From Vicugna pacos (taxonomy: Eukaryota > Chordata > Mammalia > Artiodactyla > Camelidae): a stretch of 64,000 bases of DNA. The first letter of the stretch is position 1; the number at the start of each line of letters is the position of its first letter. The notes under the pieces were generated by a model. That model did not search any database. It had not been told where the DNA came from and worked only from the letters and a program-made list of their open reading frames with translations. The stretch spans positions 3,542,001 to 3,606,000 of the forward strand of contig NC_133016.1 of NCBI RefSeq assembly GCF_048564905.1. Reading direction: 5' to 3'. The translations under genes and the position numbers were made by a program. Of the stretch, positions 23,963 through 34,205 are shown in pieces.

Positions 23963-24655
23963 TTACAGTTTTATGCTTTCTGCCTGTCGTGACTGGTATT
24001 TTAAAGGACTTTAAATGGAAACAACTTGGTATGCATTGAGCCCTTTTCTGGGAGAGATTAGATGTTGCTGTTTAGATTTTATTTGTGCATAGATTTCTGT
24101 TTAAATTTTATGATAATCTTAAAAACACTGATAGGAGAAAGTGCAAAAATGATGCTTTAATTTGCTGTGTTATTGCCACCTTAACTACATAGTAACAGGC
24201 TCACAGATGAAGTTCCTTAGAGGGAGAGAAAGTCTAGACAGGGCAACTGCAGAACAGTTTCTTCATTCTTTTCAAGGCATTGGGGCACGTCCTCTGAATC
24301 ACAGATGTGGCTAGAGGCTTTTTGGTTATCCTGCTATTGGACAAGGTCATTGAAAGGGATAAATGAAATGAGCTTGGATGAGAATGAGTCTTATTTAAGA
24401 TTTATTTAATCTTAACAAAATGCCTTGGAACATTCAGGACACACACACTGGTCAGAAAAATGCTATGAAATATTATGTCTATAGAATTAGTTTGAATGCA
24501 CAAAGGAGCCCTCTAAGTAAAATATTTTCAAGCAAATACATTTTTCCAATTTTTTCTTTTATAAGACTTCCCTTTCACATATTTATTTAAATTGCTGTAG
24601 GCATTGTGTGTGTCTGTATTTGTTGAAGTATATGTTCTTTTTCTATCTGCAGCTC
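23963..24655. other. AT-rich unique sequence, no gene seen
   Basis: No repeat, exon or RNA gene recognised. Confidence 0.45.
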
Positions 24656-24785
24656 TTTTGAGAGCTAATTCACATACTCTATAATTTATCCACGTGAAGT
24701 ATACAATTCAGTGGCCTTTGCTACAGTCACAGAAGTGTGCAGTCACCACAGTCAATTTGTGAACATTTTCATCATCCCGAAGAGT
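24656..24785 (-). mobile_element. Old L1 3' terminus (minus strand)
   Basis: 'gagctaattcacatactcta' followed by 'gtatacaattcagtggcctt' and 'gtgcagtcaccacagtcaat' matches the reverse complement of the terminal part of an L1MB-like 3' UTR (which ends GTACACTT.. ..GTGAATTATATCTCAA). It stops abruptly near 24785, where different L1 sequence begins. Confidence 0.75.
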
Positions 24786-25210
24786 GTTTTACCACGCCTT
24801 TGTGAATTTCCCAGATTTCTCTTATTCATTGCTAACGTCATTCTGTTGTGGTCAGGGAGCAGTTTGTGTGATTTCAGTCCTTGGAACTTTGAGGAAGTTG
24901 TTTTCTGGCCTAGTGTGGGGTTCACCGAGACAGAGGCCCAGGTGCACTGGTGGGGGACGTACCTTCTGGGGTCGTCGGGGGCGCGTTCTGCAGGTGTGTT
25001 ACGCCTACTCGGCTTAGAGTGCTAAGTCTTCAGCTTCCTCGCTGACCTTCTGCCTCGCCGTTCTGTCCATCGTTCCATCCAATACTGGGGTGTCGAGGTC
25101 TCCGGTTACTCTTCTTGACTTGCCTATTTCTCCCTTCAATTCTGTGAGCTTCGGCTTCATGTACTTCGGGGCTCTCTGTGGGATTTCATAGCCGTGGACC
25201 AGGAGCTGGT
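24786..25210. mobile_element. Second old L1 fragment, GC-drifted
   Basis: 'ttctgttgtggtcagggagc', 'ttctggcctagtgtggggtt' and 'tatttctcccttcaattctg', then a 'gcttcatgtacttcggggct' block, match an internal segment of old L1 elements. It directly follows another L1 end, so it is either a rearranged element or two insertions. I could not fix its strand with confidence. Its many CG dinucleotides are odd for so old a repeat. The overlapping open frames at 24711-25025 are shadows. Confidence 0.65.
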
Positions 25211-26061
25211 GGAGGGGCGAGGGGAGCCCTGGGGTCTCGGCAGCGCCGTGCGGGAGTAGTTTTCATCTTGGTGAGCTGGGGTGTGGCTCAAATGCGGACT
25301 CCGGCAGTTCTTACTGAGATTTAGTAGACCTTCTTGGATACATGTTTTTCTATTTGCTGTATGCCCTGAGGAAAATTTCCAGAGATTTTAAATGACTATT
25401 TTTTTTTTAAAAATAAATCTCACCAGTTATAATGGTTCTGTTGGGGGAAGGTATGTGGTCTCCTGCTGCTGCTGTTCCATAAATTTCCTCCCTCTGTGTG
25501 TTTTTAAAGTATTAAAAAACAAAACAACCCACACCGTGTCTGTGGTAAACGGGGAGCTGGAGCGCTAGGCTGAAGGGTTGCTCCGGAACCCAGGATGTAT
25601 TATTCTTGCACAGTAGTCATCCTTAAACCACTTACATTCAGTGTCCTCATTACACGGCACCCTGTGTACAAAGAAGCCAAAGCAAATAGCATGGGGCCTC
25701 AGAAGCTTCTATAACAAAACATTTCTTTAGTAGGCATTAGATTAAATTATTTAAGGTTCTTACTGAGCGTTTACCTAAATAACCAAATATGTAAATAGGA
25801 GTTTGCCTCCCTTGTTTTCACAGACTGTATTTTAGTTACAAGTCTATTTATACCTTGGAAAGGAACTTAGTGAACTAAATCTTGCTTCCTAGGAATTATG
25901 AGAATTTAGTGCACTGTTTCACCGGCCAAGGTGAATGTGATGCAATCTGAAACCATCTGAAAAGCTAGGGGAAAAATGAATGACACACGTGTGACTTCAG
26001 GTAACTGCCAATTATTAAAATATTTTAGACCAGTAATTCCTCTACAGTTGGAAGTTTCCAA
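25211..26061. other. Unique sequence, no gene seen
   Basis: Mixed composition with short A/T runs near 25400 and 25515. No repeat or exon recognised. Confidence 0.45.
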
Positions 26062-26430
26062 ACACTCGAAAAAAATACTGTGTGATCTCACTTATATGTG
26101 GTCTCTAACAAAACAAACAAACAGAACAAAACAGATACAGACTCATAGATACAGAGAACAAACTGGTGGTTGCCAGAGGGGAGGGGCTGAGGGTTGAGTG
26201 AAACAGGTGAAGGAGATTAAGAGTATAGACTTCCAGTTATAAATAAATCATGCAGATGTAATGTACGGCATGGGGAGTAGGGTCAATAATGCAATAACTT
26301 TTATGGTGACCGATGGTTACTAGACTTTATGTGATAATCAATTAGTACTGTATCTACATGCCGAATCACTGTGTTATACACCTGAAACTAGCATAATATT
26401 GTATTTCAACTCTACTTCAATAAAAAAATT
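26062..26430 (+). mobile_element. L1 3' end (plus strand)
   Basis: 'gtgatctcacttatatgtgg', 'agatacagactcatagatac', 'aactggtggttgccagaggg', 'cttccagttataaataaatc', 'gtgttatacacctgaaacta' and 'gtatttcaactctacttcaa', followed by a short A run, match the 3' UTR of an L1MA9-like family. It is 5'-truncated and retains its 3' end. Confidence 0.9.
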
Positions 26431-26674
26431 GTATGTGTAAGAAGAAATGGCTCCCAAACACATTTTTAGTGAGCAGATTGGTTTTGCCATCCTTATCTTT
26501 TAAAGTTTTGAGCATGCACTTCCCCTGGGTACCCACCCTGCATTCATTGCCCATGTTTTCTGTTATCTGTGATGCTACTGATGCATTTTTTGTCTCATTT
26601 TTGGGCTGTTGTTCACTGTTATAAGACTGCTTCCTGGATAAATCTCATATGTTCTCCCACCCCCACCCTCATTC

Positions 26675-26693
26675 TGTGTGTGTGTGTGTGTGT
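26675..26693. repeat. (TG)n microsatellite
   Basis: Nineteen bases of perfect tg repeat. Confidence 0.97.
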
Positions 26694-26766
26694 AAAATAT
26701 TTTGTGGATATAAAATAGTGACCCATCACAGGGATCTGTCACTGTTTATAGTCAGAGAATGTCCTC

Positions 26767-26827
26767 TATAAAGTATGGTTTCTATCAACCATACTTTATA
26801 GGTGCCACTGTGTAGGTGCCACTGTGA
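26767..26827. repeat. Perfect 14-bp-arm hairpin beside a 14-bp tandem duplication
   Basis: tataaagtatggtt (26767-26780) and its exact reverse complement (26787-26800) flank a 6-base loop. Immediately to the right ggtgccactgtg occurs twice with a 14-base period (26801 and 26815). It is not a recognised transposon end. It may be the product of a template-switch or slippage event. Confidence 0.85.
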
Positions 26828-27184
26828 TTTACATTCTTTGGACGTAGTTAGTCTTTCGCTCTACACAGTGCAGGTAATTAAGAGTATCTTCTCCCTTGGC
26901 CTTTGCTCTGTTTTTTTCTCTTTTCCGAAACAGTTTGTTCTGGGTTTTAAAATGTAAGTTGTTTCAGATCTTCCTGAAGTAGGATGATAAGTCTTATGTA
27001 GACAAATGCATATTTTCTGACATAAAGTATACACACACTTTTAGGGAGCATTTCTCCCTTTTTATAATAGTTTCTATTTTACACAGAATGAATGTCTGCA
27101 ACCTGTAATAGTTCAACACCATATAATATGTGGTTCTTCTTTTAATTTATTTATTCATGTAGTATTTTCCAAGTGCCATAAGTA
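26828..27184. other. AT-rich unique sequence, no gene seen
   Basis: No repeat, exon or RNA gene recognised. Confidence 0.45.
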
Positions 27185-27305
27185 CTGAGCATTTGTTGGG
27201 TATTTATTCAAGCACCGTTACTCAGCTGACATATATGATTATCTCATTTATATTTGTGGGAGGATATTATTAGGAATAAAGTAGCCCATTTATTGACTTC
27301 TCTGA
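27185..27305 (-). repeat. MIR-like SINE fossil (minus strand)
   Basis: 'actgagcatttgttgggtat'-type start, then 'aagcaccgttactcagctga', 'gattatctcatttatatttg' and 'tgggaggatattattaggaa' follow the MIR reverse-complement order (TTATTGAGCACTTACT, ATTATCTCATTTAATCCTC, GAGGTAGGTACTATTATT). Confidence 0.55.
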
Positions 27306-29588
27306 ACCTATTTAAATCTATAATTTAAATATGGTGATTATAGAAATTTGGTAACAAGGATGAGGATGGTAGAGCTACTTTGAATGTATCTTAAAAGTCT
27401 AGTTTAGAGACTTAAAAATTCTGGTTTAGACATTTCTTTTTAGTTACTTAAGAATAAAAACCCTTCAATTTCTTTTTTCTTTCCTTTTCTTTTCTTCTCT
27501 TTACTTCCTTCCCTTCCCTTCTCTTCTCTGATGTTCCTTTGAGATATCTCCAAAAGTGTATGTCAAGTAGGGGTGCTTAGATCATTTCATTATTATGCAT
27601 TATCTTTGTCTATGAAGTACCAAAATATATCTCAAAAAATTTGAGAAAGAAAGGACCTTTGATTTACATTTGTATAAACTTCAATATCAACAGATATAAA
27701 TATAATTTTAAGCTTATTATTCATTCCTTTCTACCTCATTTTGGGCTTGTGTTTATGGTAAGGCTAATTCTAAATTAAGCCTATAATGACTGCAACTTTC
27801 TGAACTTAGGCCCTTTAATAAAAATAAAATCAATTGATATGTAGTCTCTTCTTTCTCATCTCAATTTTTGGCTTTTCTAGGTGTCCCCACTTGTAATGCA
27901 AAGAAACTCCCCAGCAGAATTCATCATCTACAAAATGTCAGTTGGTTTTCTCTGTTTAATACCCGTGTGTCGACAAATCCCAGAGAGTTTATTAGGCTCT
28001 GAGGATGGTGTTGAGGCTGAAGAGGCAAATAAAAGATGATCCAGGGATTTGCAATGTGTGTATCATAGAGTTTCTCAGAAATGCTACCTATACTGAAAAG
28101 TGGGCTAAAGAATGAAATAAATCCTGGCATGAGTAAGGTTATGTGGTACATAATGGAAGATCTTGCCGGACCATTTAATCTAACAGTGTGATTCAGCCAC
28201 CAAATGCCCTGCAACTGAGGACTATGGCTTGTGTTATAATAAATCTGAAATGTAACACAAAACATCACCTTTCCAAACTCAATGCTTCTGGAAAGATGCA
28301 TTATAGTTAAAGATTTTTCAGTGCTTTCTTGGCTTTGCCTAAGGTACATAATATTTGCAAAGACCTTGTGAGAACATTTAAAGGGGTAATGTGCTGGGAA
28401 GAAATGGATTTGGGATGGGAATTTTTACAGCAACAGAATGTGCTGTAGCTGCAGAAATCCTCCTTGTGGTGGCATCCAACTGTCAGAGCAATGGATATGT
28501 TGTATCTGCTGCAGTCCTGCCCCCAAGTCCCCACTTTGATTTTAATGTTAAGCTAAATTCATTGGTCTTTTCTGCCTGAAGGCTCCTGATAGGGTCTAAA
28601 AAGTAGTGAAATTACGATTTTATTGAAAGGGAAAGCTACACTTGGTGGACAGAAAGGTTTGTTCCTTCAATAAATATAAACACTTATTGACCAGGTACAA
28701 TGGCAGGGACTCCAGTGAGAGCAGCTCCTCACCTGGCTGACCACGTTTTCGTCTCCTCTGAATCTGTTGCTACATTGTAAGCTCAGGAGGCTGTAACATT
28801 CTCCTGGAGCTTCTACCAAATGCCCTTGGGTTCCTTTTCTAGTCAAGGGAGAATCCTTGTCTATTGAGAACAATGGACATGTTCTCAGGTTTTTCACATT
28901 TAAATGAAAGTATGAGCAAAACTTTCTGGCCATTTGATTGCTGGGGGGCTGAAAGGCAGCTGTTCTCCTCCTTCTCATCATAATGGAAGCTGAGACAGGC
29001 CACTTGTGCAAACTGCTGTCTTTTGGAGCTGAATGTTTGACCCCAAGTCATGAAATAGAACTTGCACAGTATGTCTGGCATTTTATTCCATAGGTGTGCA
29101 GGAGGACTGTCAGGCCAAGCCTTTAAAAATGTGAGGGATCTCAAATTGATTAAATTTTCACTTATTCTTCATGACAAATGACTTCTCTTCCAATTCCAGA
29201 TGAAAATCAAAGGATGTTAGCCAGTTCCAGGTAAATGTTGACTCTTCTTTCTCATAAAAAAGCACATAGACATGGTGGATGGAATTAATGGGTGAAATGA
29301 GGTCTTTTAGCAAAAATAAGTACTCTGACAATATTCCTGATTTTTCTGTCTTCTTGCAAATAGGTAACTTGGAAGTGTTGTGCTAGCAATTATTAGCTAA
29401 GTTTTAGCCTTTCAGGAAATTGTGACTTTGTAGGTCTAAATTAGAAACCACCTGCAGTATAAACATCACTGAATAAAGTATGCTGCCAAATCGAGGCATG
29501 ACAGAATAGCAACTAGCTCTGCCATGTGCAGCCTAAAGTGTTTCATTGGAAACTGAATAAATGTGAAATAATGCAAAGTCTAGAGAGG
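27306..29588. other. AT-rich unique sequence with small fossils, no gene seen
   Basis: Contains a CT-rich tract at 27470-27530 and a weak L2/MIR tail (minus) near 28660-28720 ('cttattgaccaggtacaatg'). The open frames at 27924-28349 and 28667-29011 on the minus strand have no domain or exon context. Otherwise repeat-poor. Confidence 0.45.
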
Positions 29589-29620
29589 TTTTGTTTTTGT
29601 TTTGTTTTGTTTTGTTTTTT
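29589..29620. repeat. (GTTTT)n microsatellite
   Basis: About six units of gtttt with small length variation, ending in a T run. Confidence 0.95.
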
Positions 29621-29936
29621 AAACATTTCCTTCTAATTGCTCTGGGCAAGTCCTAAAGAGTTTATCTTTATCTTTTCTTTTTAAAATATTCCCCCTTTAG
29701 TTCAACATTTGCACACTACATTTCTGGGACCTTTTGTGTTTTTCTCTGCATTTCCCATCTGTCTCTGACTGTGGAGTATCCGTATTTGTAGAAGCATACA
29801 CATTGTGGATTCTGGGAAGAGGGAAGTTTGAGTGTATCCCTAATGCCCTTCTTTCTCAACTGTTCACTGTTGACAATCTTTTCCAAGTCAAATAGGCAAC
29901 AAAGCCTCTGCCAGGGCCCAGACATCCTGATTTTGG

Positions 29937-30633
29937 TGTTACCAAACTGAACTTGGATCTGCTCGCCTGCCACACAATGAAGCCAATCTGCTGACCTCGG
30001 GTTGTGATGAAGGAAAATACAGCATTTATTCCAGGGTGCCAAGCAAGGAGAAAGGCAGCTGGTGCTCTAAAGACCCAAACTCTCCAATGGCTTTCAGGGA
30101 ATGGTTTTTAAAAGCAGTATTTGCAGTGAGGGTTGTAGCTTGTGAACTTTCTTCTGATTGGTTGGTGGTGAGGTAACAGTGTGAAGTTTCAGGAATCTTA
30201 AATCATCAGCCTTCTGGTTCCAGCCAGTCTGGGGTCTAGGTGCTTGTGGTCAGCATGCAGTCACCATCCTCCACCTGGGTCTGGGTCTCAGTTTCTGCCG
30301 AACAACTTAAAGGTATGTGTCCTAGAGGAGGACCTAGGACTCTGTTTTATCGCTGAACTATTGTCCAAGTGATCAGTACTTTTCTTGCTTGACTGCTTTC
30401 CCTTTGTTCCTATGTTCCTTTACTTCAGTTCCCTAATTAGCTTCAGCTATTCTTTGGAACTCAGGGAAGGCCTAGAAGACTCAAAACTGTCTCTCTCTCT
30501 CTCTCTCTCTTTTTTTTTTTTAATAAATAAGTAATGGGAGACACAGAGGGGCTGTTCTACCCAGAAGGCTCTGCAGGGTCCTGCTAGGTTTCAATCACAC
30601 TTTTCTTCGATATTTCTCAATCTTGAGGTAACA
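29937..30633 (-). mobile_element. Probable endogenous retroviral LTR, solo, minus strand
   Basis: A segment of about 700 bp bounded by tgttacc on the left and ggtaaca on the right, a 7-bp terminal inverted repeat in the TG...CA style of LTRs. On the minus strand a poly-A signal-like aataaatgctgtattttcc lies about 75-90 bases before the 3' end, as in the R region of an LTR. The text also matches, from memory, an LTR family spread in cetartiodactyls. I could not confirm a target duplication or the family. No gag, pol or env sequence adjoins it, so it appears to be an old solo fossil. Confidence 0.5.
30490..30521. repeat. (TC)n plus T run
   Basis: About ten tc units followed by eleven T, lying inside the probable LTR. 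Confidence 0.95.
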
Positions 30634-31696
30634 GGTGTGGAACAAGAAAGGGACTACAGTTTTAGACAGAGAGGTTATGTTGTAAACCAGCAGGGAGACT
30701 CGATTAGGGGGACTCGGGTTGACTGGATCTGGAGATTTATAAGAAGGAGCTCACTGTGATGGAGATTTGATGGGTCATGGGAAACTCTGGCTTTTGAGGA
30801 TCTGTGAATTTCCCAGAAGATGGCTAGAACTTGGCCGTGTGCAAGAACCCCTCGAGAGCCTGCTGAGCGTGTGGGCTAAATCTCTGCTATTGGTCCTTCT
30901 TGCGGCTCTGCCGAGGATGCCAGGGAGGAGAGGTGCTTCCTCCTGGTACCTCAGGTAAGGACTGTGGGTTACTTTCTGGAACACTGCTGGCTGACTGAAG
31001 AAGACAGGGATTTCTGCCCCCACACACACGCACAATTACAGGACTTATTGCTCTGGCCTGAAGCCTCCCAACTGCTTTATTTGAACCCCAACGAATGGGT
31101 AAAAACAATCAAAATGACAAAAAGCAGGGAAAGAGAGGATAGATGACAAGTTAAATTACAAAAATAATCGGGATATGTAAGGATATTTATGACAGCACAA
31201 AGACTTTCAGAGCTGAAAACATGATATTAAAGAAAAAACTGTTCAGAATGGAATTAGTGCTGGGAAGATGAAGAGAAAGAGATATCGCAAAATACAGAGC
31301 AGAAATGCAGAGCGAGATGGAAAGTATAGATCCTTGAAACGTAGCACACAGATAACGTCGGTTGCGAGCGGGCCTTCTGGAGGAAATGCAGTAATTAAAC
31401 AAATAATAGCAGAACATTTCCCTGAGCTGGAGTCGGCCTTGCATCTGCAGAGTGAAATGTGTTACTGAGGTTCAGCCAAGACCAATAAAATGGACATGCC
31501 TGGACATATTCTGGTGAAGTTTCTGATTCCCGAGAGTAAAGAGAAAAGCTTCACATTTTAAGACATAATGAACAGGTTACTTACAAGGGAAAAAAGAAAG
31601 CTGAGAGGCCACTCATCTGTAGCTCTGGAAGCTTGTCAGACAGTATGTAAACATTTCCAAGAAAAATCTCCGTTCCAAGAGGCCCGTACATAACAA
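30634..31696. other. Unique sequence, no gene confirmed
   Basis: Includes an open frame at 30767-30958 that runs up to a donor-like 'ctcaggtaagg' near 30952-30960. It encodes a short hydrophobic peptide of no known family, with no paired promoter evidence. No repeat was recognised. Confidence 0.4.
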
Positions 31697-31890
31697 AGTC
31701 GGAGTGTTTTCAGGGCGCCAGGCCCCGTATCTCTTGTCCTGAGTCCGGCGGCCTGGCCTGCGCGTTTAAAGGCTCTAGTGGAGCCTCCGCATAACAGTCT
31801 CCCTAGAACTCGGCAGAGCGAGCGGAGACGCTGCCCGGGGGCAGGTCTCCCCGCGGAGACTCAGGGGCCGCGGCACATCGTTCCTAGATT
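31697..31890. promoter_or_regulatory. CpG cluster (below island length)
   Basis: About 17 CG dinucleotides in some 190 bases with GC near 60 percent, including 'cctgcgcgtttaaaggctct' and 'ccccgcggagactcaggggc'. It meets GC and CpG-ratio expectations of an island but is borderline in length. A regulatory role is inference. Confidence 0.45.
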
Positions 31891-32620
31891 GGTCTCAGCT
31901 CTTGCACGGCACTGACCCCAGTTTCTCTTTCTGTAAACTTCTGTAAATGGGTTGCTTTTCCTTCACCAGTGGTGACGTGCGGGCAGACAGTTGTGGGGCC
32001 TCCTGAATGCCCTGGAGAGGCAGGAGTCGGGACACAGTGGATTCGCAGGGACTTGACCTCCCAGCCTCAAAAGCAGTGTTCGCTTCTGCAGAGTGAATTT
32101 TTGACCTCTTAATCAGTCAGAGAGGCCCCAGGCAAGGGCAGAACTCCCGATGGCTGAAGGCTTCCTGCTTCTGCAGTGGCCCTCAGACCCCAGCCTGCTG
32201 GGGCTGGGAGCTTGGCAGAGTTTCTGCTGAGAAGCCGGCTCATTGCAGCGCCTTGTCCCTGCGAGGGGTGCCCAGGCCTCCAGCAGTGCAACCTGGGCGG
32301 GAACAAATCCATCACCAAATCCCTACCTGCTGGAGGGCTGTCTGCACGGGCCTTGAGTGACCTCAGAGCTACCCCAGTTTCTGAAGGCTGTTGGGACTGG
32401 CATTCAAAGTGCCTCGTGACATCCACTGCTCTCCACACCTGGTCGTGTGTCGGGACGGGGGGGCACTCCAGCTGTCTGGATCACGAGAGAAAAGACCACG
32501 TTTTCCAGTTCCTTAGAGTCTCTTAGATTCGAGGGCTGTGATCAGGCTTATGTAAGGATTCAAGGAAAAAAACAATTTAAATTTGTGTAGTGCTGTCAAT
32601 GAGCCATTTTGTTCTTTGCA
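31891..32620. other. Unique GC-rich sequence, no gene seen
   Basis: Open frames of 109-116 codons overlap on opposite strands at 32109-32526, the usual sign of chance frames. No repeat recognised. Confidence 0.45.
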
Positions 32621-32624
32621 GTCA

Positions 32625-32760
32625 GCGTTTGTGTATTACTGGTCCCGTTTCGCAGATGACAGAGGTGAAACCCGGAGGGATTATGACTTGTCAAAAGCAA
32701 ATGACTTCACAAGACTGGTAAGTGATAGAGGAATTCCAGCAGGAAACAGATCTTCTCTGA
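32625..32760 (-). repeat. MIR SINE fossil carrying a splice-donor-like site
   Basis: 'tattactggtcccgtttcgc' and 'agatgacagaggtgaaaccc', then 'gggattatgacttgtcaaaa' and 'gactggtaagtgatagagg', follow the MIR reverse-complement order (CATTTTACAGATGAG, AGGTTAAGTGACTTGCC, CTAGTAAGTGGTAGAG). The plus-strand donor-like ggtaagtg is the native MIR AGTAAGTGG. Confidence 0.65.
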
Positions 32761-34094
32761 CCTCCAGGGATGAACTGCAGCCAGCCTGGCTGGGCCCTTG
32801 CTCAGCAGTGGGCTCAGAGCTGGAGTGGAGGGTCCCTGTCTCAGACAGAATGGGGTGCAGATGTGGGATGCCAAGGTCAGGGTCAGTCAGAACCAGAGGA
32901 AGAGAGGGACAGGCATGGTGAGTCAGGGTGCTGTGTGGGTTGTGGGGTGGCAGATGGAGCCCTGGGTAATTTCTGCCACTGGCCGGCCAGCGTGGCTGGG
33001 TGGCCACACCCTCTGCTCCCACATGTGTTGCTGCAGACATTCTCCCAACTCAAGCTGGTACAGGGCCCTGCTGCTCCTTTTGATGTGATAATAAATCCGT
33101 GAAGTGATGATGTTTTATCATCATTAAGACTCTATTGTCAGTGTGGACAATGAGTCGTCTTCCTCCTGGAGTTTACTTGTTTATTTTTTTTAAGTATGAA
33201 CTGTGCGGGTCCCATGACTTTGAATTGGCTGGAGATAATTCTGAATGTTTTATAAGTGGCTTTTCATAAGTAAAGAGATGAATTTCGTAACTCAGTGGTA
33301 ATCTTTTCACTCTCTTCAGAATGGCATTTGAATTTGGCAGGAAAGGAATACTGCTATTGCCTGAGTTTCAAAAGCAGATCCTCCTGAGATAGGCTGACTT
33401 AAAAAACATTCTCTATCGGAGAAATACGTCTCTTTTTATTTCAGATAGATAATTTTGAAGGCAGTCAAGCAATCGTTTGGAAATGTGACAAGCCTTTTTC
33501 CCAGGTTCTGCCCTACGCTGTTAAAAAAAAACATTCTGTGTCAGATTCATGGTGTACGCCCAAGAACAGGACTTTCAGAGGGTAGGGGGGCATGTTTTGG
33601 CTGATCACCGGCGTGGTTATTGGCCTAGGGAGTGGAAGTCAGGACTGCTGAGCAGTGGAGGTCAGATGGACCGCAGCATCATATAGGTGAACTGGGTTAT
33701 TTTGGAGATGAGGAAGTGAAATTCTGCAGGGCACTCCTTGGCCCCCGCCGCCGGCTCACACAGGCCTGCTTAGAGTCCAGTTTCTTCCAGGCCGGCACTT
33801 TACCCCTATATGGCCTGACACCCCCATACCTCCTGCCCTTTGGTCAGCATCTTGAAAGGAAACATTTCTAAAGCTCTGGTCACTACTCACCGGTAGACAC
33901 CGTTTATCTTTGTTGAGGACTCACTAAGGACAGTGGCAAGAAACAGAGCACTCACACCGTGTACGTATCGTATGTGTTATATGCACGTATATGTGTGTGT
34001 ATATGTGCAGTTAAGGCTTTAGTACTAGATTTTTAAACAGATGAAATGCTGCTTTGTTTGAGGTAGTGCAAAATTCTTTTAACTGCTAAAGCCA
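32761..34094. other. Unique sequence, no gene seen
   Basis: Contains an imperfect (TATG)n tract around 33960-34010. Overlapping opposite-strand open frames at 32681-33102 are chance. No confident repeat. Confidence 0.45.
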
Positions 34095-34205
34095 TCGATC
34101 TGCCCATTTATTCAGCGAGCCCTTACTGGACACCTGCTGGGTGTACCTGGGAGGCTGAGATGACGACGGTGCAGTTCTTGCCTCGAGGGCCTCATGTCTC
34201 AGCGT
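34095..34205 (-). repeat. L2 LINE 3' tail fossil (minus strand)
   Basis: 'catttattcagcgagccctt', 'actggacacctgctgggtgt' and 'tgcagttcttgcctcgaggg' follow the reverse-complement L2 tail order. Confidence 0.6.

Noticed and set aside
26767-26800. MicroRNA precursor
   Set aside because: The stem is only 14 bp, too short for a Drosha/Dicer substrate, and the flanks do not extend the pairing.
30767-30960. First coding exon ending in a gtaagg donor
   Set aside because: The peptide matches no family I know, the start has no promoter context, and one donor-like word is weak evidence.
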